Source: Elymus sibiricus (lineage: Eukaryota > Streptophyta > Magnoliopsida > Poales > Poaceae). Taken from it: 64,000 nt of DNA. Shown here in pieces: positions 42,801 through 51,960 of the stretch (positions within the stretch are counted from its first letter, which is position 1; each line of letters starts with the position of its first letter). Below the pieces are notes generated by a model. The model was not told where the DNA came from and searched no databases. It was given only the letters and a program-made list of their open reading frames with translations. The stretch covers positions 354,994,031 through 355,058,030 of the forward strand of contig CM077672.1 in NCBI GenBank assembly GCA_039707655.1, written 5' to 3'. Position numbers and translations under genes: made by a program.

Positions 42801-45216
42801 ATGCACCCAGGAGCCAAAACGCCCTTCCTATCATAACATTTGACAGGAAAAGTTCCAACCAGTGTCACACTCATGAAACTGAAGTTCTAATATAAAAAAG
42901 TAAAATGGTACAAATGGGCCAAGTAAACTCAAGAGGATTCATGAGCTGCAAAGATTCACCTTTCTCTCCAATGTAACCCTTGTCTCTGTTTCCCTTTTTC
43001 GTTGACTTCCCCACACCACAAATAGACTGAATATTTGATGGAGAGAAGCCCTTCTCATTGTTGAAAATAAGTAAAGTTGACGATGCACCAGATCCAGCGA
43101 TGTCAGTTGATGTTACTAGAAACTCCAATGACGGCGCTACCCCATTGGGGTACTCATTGTCTTCAGCGTTCTAGTTATTGAGGAACAAATATTAACATAA
43201 ATGTGATATTGAGCAAATACAACTGAATCGGGTGCACTAATCCGAAATGCATATATACACCAAAGGATGGATCCTTAGAAAGATTAGTGCTCATTCGCCT
43301 AGTAAGGTTTTGAGAAAACAAGCACATGTATGATGTATCACCACACAAGTTCCGCATAGCCAAAGTAGTTTCAACATTCTTGATTGCAAAACTGTCTCAA
43401 GTTATCCAATCAAATGGGAAACAGGATGGAGGTAAAAGTAATACATGTCTAATTCAATTACTATTAAAAACATAAACAATACATTCAGGCATAATCAAGA
43501 AATTCGACAAACATGTAGCTTCTAGTATTAAAACAATAAAAATGAAGCCCATTGTAGGCTGACTGGTTCCAAGAAATAGCATTTGTAGTACAAAATGGTC
43601 AAAGTTCAAGTGAATACATCAAACTGCATTGCAGACAGATGCTGTTAGCACATATATTCAAGTATTTAAATATGCAAGTTGAAACCATATGACAACCAAG
43701 CAGATCTAAATATTAGAACTAGTTTTTTTTTTTTTTTTTTTGCGGGTGAAAATATTAGAACTAGTTATGCAAGAACGTTGAAAAGCTGACTTTTGTCCAA
43801 GGATAAAACGGCTGATCCATCACTTTCGGTCGGATAATAGCAGAAAATGCACTCAGGACCAAAAGCTTAAATGTTTACATTGGATCTACAGTTGTTTCTT
43901 TTTGCAGGAAAGACCTAAAGTTCATCACTGTTTTCCATGCACTGGATCTGAATTTAATCTTTTTTTTATTACTGTAGAAGTAATCCTAATATAGTTTTTT
44001 TTCGATAAAATCCTAATATAGTTATGAATTGTTGATAAACAAATGATCATTTAGCCCTCTTTCCCTTTGGAGAACATGGCCATCAGCCACCATACAAAGA
44101 GATACAAATTAAATAAATGCACCATGATGTCAGAACTAGACGATGCCCCGCGCGTTGCGGCAGAATTTTGTATGAAATAAAAATTGCACTGAACTAATCA
44201 TGTAGCTACTGTCTTTACAGTTTCTCCTATAGTAAAATAATTTGTTTATCAGTATTTTATAAATAAATACATATCTCTATCTATAAGTTCAAAGTTGGAC
44301 GAAAACAAAATAAAATATGCATGCACGACTCACTTTTCTTTCATATAGAGCACTCGAGGTTGAAGCTATGAGCTGCATGCATGCGTCAAATTTTTTTCTT
44401 GATTAAAACACTCATAAGTAGCAATTACTGCATGCATGCATCAGTTATTACATATGGTGGGTACAGCAGCTCTCAATTTGTAGATCGGATGGATATTGTT
44501 GATTGATCTAGTATATCCAAAGGCTAGATTAATTTGGGTGATGTCTTGTAGTGGGGCTAGCTATTTAGATATACTCCCTCCGTCTTTGAAAGAGTGTACT
44601 TCCAACTTTGTTGGAGGGTCAAACTATCTTAAAGTTGACCGATTTTGTGCACAAACATAAAAGTTGTAGCTGAAAAAATAATAAAGCCCGGAAAGGCCAC
44701 TAAGCTAGGGAGCGCATGTATAGTAATCAGATTAGTCAGAACTTAGCATTTTTTTAGGGAAGATTAATCAGAATTAGTATTGTTTTTAAGGGAAGATTAA
44801 TCAGAACTAGTAGATTTTATAGACGACGAGCACCAGGTAAACCAAATGCACATAAAAAATAAATCGTGATAGCATTTTTAGGGAAATAGATGAATCCGTA
44901 CACTTTCTTGAAAATGCATAGATTTATTTTGTACTAGTACTAGTACAATCTTGCATTCGAAAACAAAAACAGAGTGCGGAAGGAAGAAATAGGAAGGGGG
45001 GCTTTTCAAGAAAGCAACCTGGACGAGCTCCATGAGGAAGTGGACGTCCTTGGAGTAGAGCTCCTGGCTCAGGTAGTTCACCGCCTGGTGCATGTCCTCC
45101 GCCAGCGGGTTCTGCTCGCCGCGACCTATGTAGTAGCGCTCCCGTCGGAGCCTCTCCACGTGCGCCCGTGCCGCCGCCGCCGCCATCGTCGCCGGAGACG
45201 ACAGGGACGACGACAC
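36865..45216 (-). CDS. Sacsin/NO VEIN-like GHKL-ATPase protein, frameshifted
   Basis: Minus-strand exons 45216-45019, 43170-42960 and 41701-36865, joined at GT-AG sites with matching phases (VQ/NAED; GEKG/IGFKS). The N-terminus is a Bergerat-fold ATPase: N-box FLMELVQNAEDN, lid region FNNEKGF and G2 box GEKGIGFKSVF, as in HSP90, sacsin and Arabidopsis NO VEIN-related proteins (At3g48770-like). These are large nuclear or chaperone-like proteins; NO VEIN acts in cell-fate and vein patterning. At least five modules of about 110 residues follow (WLKT-x2-G-[YF] ... FYG ... YK-x-EL-x3-G). Total potential length is about 1748 residues. Exon 3 is one nucleotide short: at the T run 38601-38604 the frame shifts and reading stops at 38598 after 1170 residues, losing about 578. 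Either a young pseudogene, a truncated allele or a sequencing error in a homopolymer. The start is the first ATG of the exon-1 frame. Confidence 0.88.
38090..39692 (-). repeat. Internal protein repeats of the ATPase gene
   Basis: Five diverged modules start near 39692, 39350, 39026, 38690 and 38280. Each has W[LM][KC][ST]-x2-G-[YF]-x-[SAP]-P, an acidic D-x2-W segment, then FYG (or equivalent) and YK-x-EL-x3-GV. Spacing is about 325-410 bp. The frameshift falls in the fourth module. Confidence 0.7.
42463..42817. mobile_element. TIR element (MITE) in intron 2 of the ATPase gene
   Basis: The terminal inverted repeat TTGGCTCCCGGG matches the complement of CCCAGGAGCCAA, and the ends enclose 355 bp of A/T-rich sequence with long A runs. 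The right arm GGGTGCAAATGCACCC is itself palindromic. A target duplication was not resolved, so the superfamily is open. Confidence 0.65.
43708..43765 (-). mobile_element. Micro-retroposition scar in intron 1
   Basis: The 16-bp direct repeat AAATATTAGAACTAGT (43708-43723 and 43750-43765) encloses an 18-base T run plus GCGGGTGA. On the minus strand this is a few bases ending CCCGC followed by poly(A), the hallmark of a nearly complete 5' truncation during target-primed retroposition. Confidence 0.7.
43982..44023 (-). mobile_element. Micro-retroposition scar in intron 1
   Basis: The direct repeat AATCCTAATATAGTT (43982-43996 and 44009-44023) encloses TTTTTTTCGATA, that is a minus-strand TATCG plus poly(A). 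The footprint is the same as at 43708-43765. Confidence 0.65.
44573..44650. mobile_element. Stowaway-like MITE fragment
   Basis: TACTCCCTCCGTCTTTGAAA followed by an internally palindromic segment with GTCAAACTATCTTAAAGTTG. Only one terminal end is recognisable. Confidence 0.45.
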
Positions 45217-45524
45217 TTGCGCTGTTGCGGACGCTCGCCGGAGCCAGTTCTCCAGGAGATGGTTGGGTGGTTTGGAGGTAAGAGGAGTGGGAAGTGGAGG
45301 AGGGGGGCGGTTCCTTCCTGTTCCTGGGCTTCCTCGCCGGCTTTAAGGCGTTGGGTGTGCGTCCATTGGGTGCCCCTTGCGGTTGCACAGAGAACGCTTT
45401 ATTTTCCCGTTCACGTTCAGATCTTTTACTAGTGGTTTTTTTTCCTTTCTCTTTCCTTTTTCACTTTACATTTGAGGGGAGTATAAATGGTAATTTCCTA
45501 CTAGTTGAAGTGGTTTAATTTCTG
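45217..45524 (-). other. Upstream region of the ATPase gene
   Basis: GC-rich up to about 45360, then AT-rich. This is the likely 5' UTR and proximal promoter. No confident TATA box was found. Confidence 0.4.
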
Positions 45525-45800
45525 AGGCCCTTTTGGATTGCAGGAATTTGATAAGGCACCCTGTAGGATCATAATCCCTTGTACAAATTTGCAGGAAATT
45601 TCTTTTGGATAAAAGGAATGGCGCCATCCAAATCCCTACAGATCGGTTTGTATGCCTTAAATCTATACGGATTTTAACATGTAGCTGGTTTTTTATTCTT
45701 GTGTGCCATCCAAATCACAATGTTTTGTGCTCGCATTCTTATTGACTTTGTATGGTATTTTTGTCTTTGTGTTTCTCAATCCTGCAATTCAAAGAGGTCA
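45525..45800. mobile_element. Degraded Tourist-like MITE
   Basis: Ends TGAGGCCCTTTTGGATTGCA and the complement TGACCTCTTTGAATTGCAGG are imperfect inverted repeats enclosing about 275 bp with GGATTT/AAATCC phrases. The 3-bp target duplication could not be confirmed. Confidence 0.5.
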
Positions 45801-45904
45801 TTGTCTTGTTTGATTGTAAAGCTACCTCTTATTCACAATTTTAGATTTTAAAAATAAATAATTAGCATTTCAATACTCCTACAGAAAGAGCTATATTCGA
45901 AACA

Positions 45905-46025
45905 TGTCTCTTTCTTACCGCCACGGATATACAAACATCCAGACGTGTCTTTTATTCACCTCACGGATATGCAAGCATCAGAACGTGTCTTTTATTCACC
46001 TCACGGATATGCAAACATCCAAGAC
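45905..46025. repeat. Tandem repeat, unit about 40 bp, three copies
   Basis: The unit is roughly ACGTGTCTTTTATTCACCTC followed by ACGGATATGCAAACATCCAG. The first copy is more diverged. Confidence 0.85.
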
Positions 46026-46430
46026 GTTCCATAACTAAAACGTTTGAGACGGGCCTTATGATCGCCTTGGAGTTACTGTGGTCTTCTCCCTCCACTAATT
46101 TTCTAACTCCCCCGCTCCGCTCGCTCGTGCTCGACCTCACGCTCCTCTTTCCTCCCCTCTATTCCACGTCTCGCTACCGAGCACCGCCTTCTCCCATCCT
46201 TGCCACCACCCTACCCCATTGCCCTCTCTTTCTTCTCCTATTATCGGCCACCCTGCCTCGTCGTGTGTGACCGCCCGCCCCTCGGATCTGGGTACAGTGA
46301 TGCATGATCCATCACATTCTATAGCCACAACCACCGTCACCTTCATCCCGCCAGCCACCCCAACTGACCTTGTTCGTCCGTCACTAGTATTTGGGCATGT
46401 TAGAGCTAGTCGTATATGTCTAACAAGTTA
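46026..46430. other. Unassigned GC-richer intergenic sequence
   Basis: C/T-rich sequence with short open frames on both strands and no recognisable domain. It may be a captured or decayed gene start; nothing further can be supported. Confidence 0.3.
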
Positions 46431-46455
46431 GGAGGATTCACCAAGTCATGATATG

Positions 46456-46850
46456 TACTAGTATATGTCTAACTCGTTGCGGGGCCTTTTGTTTTTCCAA
46501 CTTCTCCTTCGTCATGGTGGTGGCCCATTCATCGCCGCCGTCAAGCTTGGAAGTTCATGCAGGTTCGTGGTTGTTGTTTTTGGGTTGCTGGATCTTGGCT
46601 TTGCTTCTAAGGAGATGGCTGCTCTGCTTGGGTGCTAGCTGTCGTACTTCCCGCCCGTCTGCTTCAACAGGATGTCCCCGGCTCCGGCGAGGGAGGGGCG
46701 AGGACAGCGGCGCACCCTCAGTTCACTCCGGCGAGTTTAGTTGTTGTCAGTTGGTCCAAGGACCTTGTTGTATTTTCTAATACTTCAGGGGTGCTTTGTA
46801 CTACTTTTGTTCCTTTATAATAGATCCATGGACCTACTCGCAAAAAAAAG
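46456..46850 (+). mobile_element. 5'-truncated non-LTR retrotransposon (LINE) with poly(A)
   Basis: The insert of 395 bp ends in an A run (46842-46849) and is flanked by a 25-bp duplication starting GGAGGATTCACCAAGTC (46431-46455 and 46851-46875) with one mismatch. The 3' end TTTGTTCCTTTATAATAGAT resembles 3' ends of grass LINEs. Length and tail fit target-primed reverse transcription. Confidence 0.85.
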
Positions 46851-46875
46851 GGAGGATTCACCAAGTCGTGATATG

Positions 46876-47566
46876 AATAATATATTCGTGCAAAGTAAGA
46901 GGTTAACCTATTACTATTAATGACAAAAAAGAGATTATTCGCAAAAACAAGAGCATCAGTCACTCGTGGTAGTACTACAAATTTATGCTTGTGTGATTCT
47001 GGTGGAACCAGACTTTCGATAGCAATGCCTTGGAAAGGAGCACGAGTGACTTGGAAAAGAGCAGCAGTAGTACTATGTACTACGATGGCTTTGGAATCTG
47101 CAGTACTACGATGACCGGACCTGTGCAGAGAAAAGAAGTCTTCCACTAGTGCCTGTCGCTACCATAAAAGGGGCTTGACGTTGCCTCTCATGCTAAGCAA
47201 AGGATTTCACAGCGTGCAATTTTTGTTTCCACATATGAAGGTGAGCGCTTGGATAGAAATGAACGGCAGATTTTAATAGCAACAGCACCTGTACAGTAAC
47301 TACACGACTGCAGAGGAGCCGAACCCATATACTACTCATGAAACAATACATATTTTTGTCATGCGGTTCTTTTATTGTTTTATGTTGCTGAAACTTGTCC
47401 TTCCGAAAAGTGGCCACTAATTTCTACTGTAATATTATATATACTGAGTTCAGGATAAATTTAACTACTCCCTCCGCTAAAACAAAAACAAAAACTTTCG
47501 GGTAATGATCATACATTTGTAATGCAGTGTATATATGGCCCAAAATTGGCCGTATTACCTTTTCCA
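46876..47566. other. Unassigned intergenic sequence
   Basis: No coding or repeat structure is supported except a short CTCCCTCCG Stowaway-like end near 47467-47476. Confidence 0.4.
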
Positions 47567-48936
47567 GAGAAAAGTCTAAAATAAACCTTAAATTCGTATT
47601 CACAGTCTGAATTGAACCCTGACCTCGAAATCCTTGAAATTAGCACCCTGTCCTTTTCAATCCCAGTCGATTCCGGTGGTTTTCAGCTCAAATTTTGTTT
47701 GGGCTCTGGGATTGCTTACGTGGCACAGGGTCGACGGAAATCCAGCGTCTCCTTGACATTGAGCTTGCCGGCGACATACTGCAGGTTGTACTCGACATGA
47801 TCGAATCTCCGGTTCGGGCACGGCTCCCCATTGGCGGACTGTCGGTCCTAGTTGGCGTTGGTCACCATCCGGCGCTCGATGCTCTTGTACCTGTCGTTGG
47901 TGAGCAGCTCGAGCGAGTCGCTGAGATTGACAATTTGCGTGCGTGGAATGGGGTGGACGGGCACCTAGGCGCTAGCCCGGAGGACCTGCAGCCTCGCATG
48001 GCCGGTGTCATGCTGAAGCACGGTGACCGCGCTCCCGTCTAGTAGAAGAAGTTCATCCGTGCCGGCTGCACTGCATTGTCGAACGTCCCCACGAATGCGC
48101 CCGGAGCCATGACCAGCGTCTCGACGATGTGCACCAGCAGGCGCAGGCAGAGTGCCCTGACCTTGGTGGAGTACCTCTCGAGGGTGCCCGACAAAGGCGG
48201 TCTGCGTTGGGCCGGAGACTAGGCTGCCGGATGGACACCGGCGTGACGCTAAGAACCAACATGTTGCAGCAGTCGAGTTTTATTCTGGTCGTCCGAGAAG
48301 ATGAAGAACTCCCTCGCCAGCCTCTCCATCTCATCCATCACATTGACGTCAATGCCATGGTCTCAGTTTGCATAAGATGGGACACGACGTACATGTTGTT
48401 CCTGCCTGCCGCTCGCTGCAGGTGTATCGTTTGAAATCTCCAGTCAGCTGGTCGTGTCCCGTCGCATTGGAGTTAGCCGTCCTCTGAAAACGCGTGCATG
48501 GCTTGGATGGATCGTGATCGGGGTAGGCTCATGCAGCATCCATCGGCATGATTAATTCATGTACGCACGGCATGCATGTCTAAACAGAAGAAGACATGCT
48601 TTCTCTGAGGGGAAACCATCGGTCAGGCACGTCTATCTCTCGTGCAGTAGCTCACGTCGATGCATGCGGACATGTAAGAAACCCTATTCGTGCCATGCTC
48701 GGCTGAGCTTGGCCAGCTCGCTCCGGCAGTCCGCCACGTCGTAGCTCACGGACGTAAGCTGGCTTACGATTTCCCCTCAATCCCACCTCAATCCCAGTGC
48801 CCAAACTAGCTTTCAGCGACAAACGACCGGGATCGACTGGGATTGAAAAGGACAGGGTGCTAATTTCAGGGATTTTAAGATTAAGGTTCAATTCAGACTG
48901 TAAATACGAGTTTAAGGTTTATTTTAGACTTTTCTC
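47567..48936. mobile_element. Long-TIR Mutator-like element carrying gene pieces (Pack-MULE-like)
   Basis: Inverted terminal repeats of about 130-160 bp begin GAGAAAAGTCTAAAATAAAC at 47567 and, on the complement, at 48936. Both contain CCTGTCCTTTTCAATCCCAG. The interior is GC-rich and carries a minus-strand dioxygenase relic. No transposase is present. A clear 9-bp target duplication was not found at these borders, so assignment to Mutator rests on TIR length and gene capture. Confidence 0.75.
47725..48400 (-). pseudogene. Captured 2-oxoglutarate/Fe(II) dioxygenase fragments
   Basis: Minus-strand translations in shifting frames give, in correct order, VMDEMERLAREFF (N-terminal DIOX_N motif), VETLVMAPGAF, MNFFY, DGSAVTVLQHD, QVLRASA, then VPVHPIPRTQIVNLSDSLEL and LTNDRYKSIERRMVTNAN. 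These match the plant 2OG-Fe(II) oxygenase fold. A TAG replaces the usual Trp before VPV. In the EHR segment the expected metal-ligand His is Arg (SIERR). The region after MNFFY that should carry the PP and H-x-D metal ligands is shortened to the DGS part. Frameshifts near 48060 and 48250 mark it as non-functional. The specific subfamily is not recognised. Confidence 0.75.
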
Positions 48937-48943
48937 TTCTACT

Positions 48944-48991
48944 AAACACCATCACTATATACCCCGCAAAAAAAAAAACACCATCACTATA
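48944..48991 (+). mobile_element. Micro-retroposition scar
   Basis: AAACACCATCACTATA is repeated at 48944-48959 and 48976-48991, enclosing TACCCCGC plus an A run on the plus strand. It lies just outside the Pack-MULE-like element. The CGC-plus-A tail resembles the end of the LINE at 46850. Confidence 0.7.
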
Positions 48992-49249
48992 CAAGTACTT
49001 GCAATTCCCCGGTAATTTAACACTGCCCCTTGGTTCATGAAACATGATGAATAGCCGCATTTGATTTCTTCATAGGCTCACCTTTTCAGATCCATGGACA
49101 TTTCACAGTTGAGCACTCACAAGAATATTTAGATTTTTCTATTGATTTAACGACCTGTCATACTGAAGAAAGAGTAGCACATGCGTGAAACCATACTGAC
49201 GCTACACTTGAAACAAGGGTAGAGATGAACATTCTATATGGGAAGAAAC

Positions 49250-49440
49250 AAAAGAGACTACTTGATATGGTTCCAGTTCCACTCAGGGCCTCCAACTCCA
49301 AAGGCAGCACGGCAAAATACGTGTACCCCGGCGCATCGACATCCTGTCAATCAAGTGGCATGTCAAGGTTCCATTGCAGAGGCGAGCAAAATCAAGAATA
49401 AGTGTCAAACAAGATTGTATATACTCACCAGTTAAAGAGT
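49250..49440 (-). pseudogene. Probable relic of a second ATPase-gene 3' UTR
   Basis: On the minus strand TTTAACTG/gtgagtatat (donor near 49428) and ttgattgacag/GATGTCGATGC (acceptor near 49346) mirror the 3' UTR intron at 36638-36737 (ATTAAATG/gtgagtacat; ttgatacag/GCTGTTGATG). ATGTCAAGGTTCCATTGCAG also parallels ATGTCAGGCTCCATTGCAG. No coding part of a second gene copy is seen. Confidence 0.45.
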
Positions 49441-49593
49441 GGATGAACCATGGAGACTTGACAGTTGTTGAAAGCTAGCACCAAGATATGTACAGGATGG
49501 AGATTACACATGACCGCAGATAGTGCTTGGTGTTAGTAGGATTTTTTTTTTCAAAAATAAAAGTAGGAACTTTTTTTCCCAATGTGTTAGTAG

Positions 49594-49738
49594 TAGGGGT
49601 GCAGAGCGGCGCCCGATCCGCCCCGCTCCACAGTCAAAATCAATCATGTTAGTTATAACTTTCCAGCTGGGATTTAGCTTAGTTTGAACTAATTTTCTAG
49701 TTATGCGGGACTATGCGGGATGCCCACTTGCACCCCTA
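49594..49738. mobile_element. hAT-type MITE, 8-bp TSD
   Basis: A 145-bp element with perfect 10-bp inverted ends TAGGGGTGCA...TGCACCCCTA, flanked by perfect 8-bp repeats GTTAGTAG (49586-49593 and 49739-49746). Eight-base duplication defines hAT. Confidence 0.92.
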
Positions 49739-49746
49739 GTTAGTAG

Positions 49747-50154
49747 GAACCTTGGGTAATATAATACTAGTATGTTGTTGTTCTGAAGCATAACATGAGC
49801 AAGTTTGGTACCTTGAGCAGCAGGATTATGCATACGGTTGCATGGCGGAATTCAAGAACTTGTGATCTATTGGAAACACGAATCCAAGAACTCCTGGTCG
49901 GTGGCCAATCTGAGGAAATTACCCCCCCTCCCCCCGCGTTGTCTTTGTGAGGCGACTCGGGCCCCGCCGGACGCCACCACAGCCTCTCCACCAGCCACTG
50001 CACCTCACCGCCGCCGGCAAAACGACGTCGGGCAAAGCCCGTCGATGGCTGGTGGCGGCGGGATCCGTCCCCCGCGCGTGTTCTGGTCCTGCCGCCCCCT
50101 CCCGTCATCCGCATCGGGGCCTGCAAGATCTGGCCTCGTGCTTCCTCTGGCCGC
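49747..50154. other. Unassigned GC-rich sequence before family-A LTR
   Basis: GC-rich from about 49920, with overlapping open frames on both strands and CCGCCGG repeats. No domain is recognised. It may be part of a larger element cut by the LTR insertion. Confidence 0.35.
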
Positions 50155-51835
50155 TGATACGTCTCCAACGTATTTATAATTTATGAAGTATTCATGCCAT
50201 GTTTATTATAGTTTTGTATGATTTTGGTGCACTTTTATATGGCTTTTATATGATTTTTATGGACTAACATATTGACCTAGTGCCCAGTGCCATTTGTTGT
50301 TTTCTACTTGTTTTTTGTTTTCCAGAAAATCCATATCAAATGAAGTCCAAATGCAGCGAAACATTTTGACAATTTTTTCTGAAAGGAAACAGACCCAAGA
50401 AGCTTCGGGGGAGCAGTAGAAGACCCACAGGGGCCCCACAAGCCACCTGGGCGCGCCCACCCCCCTGGGCGTGCCCTGGTGCCTCGTGGGCCCCCTGTGG
50501 CCCCTATTCGCGTGATTTCAATGCCAAAAATTCTTATAAATACCAAAACCCCCAGAAATAACCCTAGAACTTCGACTCCGCCGCCGCAAGTCTCTGTACC
50601 TCCACGATCTCATCTAAAGCCCTTTTCCGGCACCCTGCCGGAGGGGGAAATCATCACCGGAGGCCATCTTCATCATCCCGGCGGTCTCCATGACGAGGAG
50701 GGAGTAGTTCACCCTCGGGGCTGAGGGTATGTACTAGTAGCTATGTGTTTGATCTCTCTCTCTCTCGTGTTCTTGATTTGGCACGATCTTGATGTACCGC
50801 GAGCTTTGTTAATATAGTTGGATCATATGGTGTTTCTCCCTCTCTATCTTGTTGTGATGAATTGAGTTTTTACCTTTGAGGTTTCACTATTATCGGATTG
50901 AATACTTTTATGGATTTGAGAACACTTGATGTATGTCTTGCATATGAATATCCGTGGTGACAATGGGGTATTATATTGATTCACTTGATGTATGTTTTGG
51001 CACTCAACTCGTGGATTCCCGAGGTGACATTGGGGGAAATCTATGCATAGGGGTTGATGCACGTTTTCGTCCTACTTTCTTCGGTAGAAATCTTGGGGCA
51101 CTCTTTGAAGTTCCTTGTGTTGGATTGAATATTATGAATCCGAAGTTGTTTGATGCATATTGAATAATCAACTCACGGATACTTGTGGTGACATTGGAGT
51201 ATCTAGGTGACATTAGAGTTGGTTGATGCGTATCATATGGTGTTATTTTAGTACGAACTCTAGGGCTGTTTGTCACACTTATAGGGATGGCTCAATAGAT
51301 TGATCGGAAAAGATAACTTTCAGGTGGTTTCGTATCCTACAACAATTTCATCTTATGTTCTCCGCTAGATAAGAACTTTGGAGTGATTCTTTGTCGCACG
51401 TTGAGGGATTGTTATATGATTCAATTATGCTAGCACTGTTGAGAGATTGCACTAGTGAAAGTATGAACCCTAGGCCTTGTTTCTAAGCATTGCAATACCG
51501 TTTGTGCTCCGTTTCATCACTTGCTACCTTGCTGTTTTTATATTTTTAGATTACAAAAACCTATATCTACTATCCATACTACACTTGTATCACCATCTCT
51601 TCGCCGAACTAGTGCACCTATACAATTTGCCATTGTATTGGGTGTGTTGGGGACACAAGAGATTTCTTGTATTTGATTGCAGGGTTGTTTGAGAGAGACC
51701 ATCTTCATCCTACTCCTCCCACGGATTGATAAACCTTAGGTCATCCACTTGAGGGAAAATTGCTACTGTCCTACAAAACTCTGCGCTTGGAGGCCCAACA
51801 CGAGTCTACAAGAATAAGCTGTGTAGTAGACATCA
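50155..51835 (+). repeat. 5' LTR of right family-A element
   Basis: A 1681-bp LTR begins TGATACGTCTCCAACGTATT and ends GTAGTAGACATCA. It contains a TATAAATACC promoter-like box near 50534-50545, followed by a leader. Confidence 0.92.
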
Positions 51836-51845
51836 AGCTCTTTTC

Positions 51846-51863
51846 TGGCGCCGTTGCCGGGGA
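51846..51863 (+). other. Primer-binding site, tRNA-Asp type
   Basis: TGGCGCCGTTGCCGGGGA lies 10 nt after the LTR end. It is identical to the minus-strand site at 19606-19623. Confidence 0.8.
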
Positions 51864-51960
51864 GGTGAGTGCTTGAAGGTATATCTTTAGATCTTGCAAT
51901 TGAATCTTTTAGTTTCTTGTTTTATCACTAGTTTGGTTTATAAAAGAAAACTAAAAAAAA

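Larger units (their letters stand above)
43171..45018 (-). other. Intron 1 of the ATPase gene
   Basis: An 1848-bp intron with no coding content. It holds two micro-insertions (43708-43765, 43982-44023), a Stowaway-like fragment (44573-44650) and otherwise unassigned AT-rich sequence with GCATGCATGC runs near 44380-44440. Confidence 0.75.
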
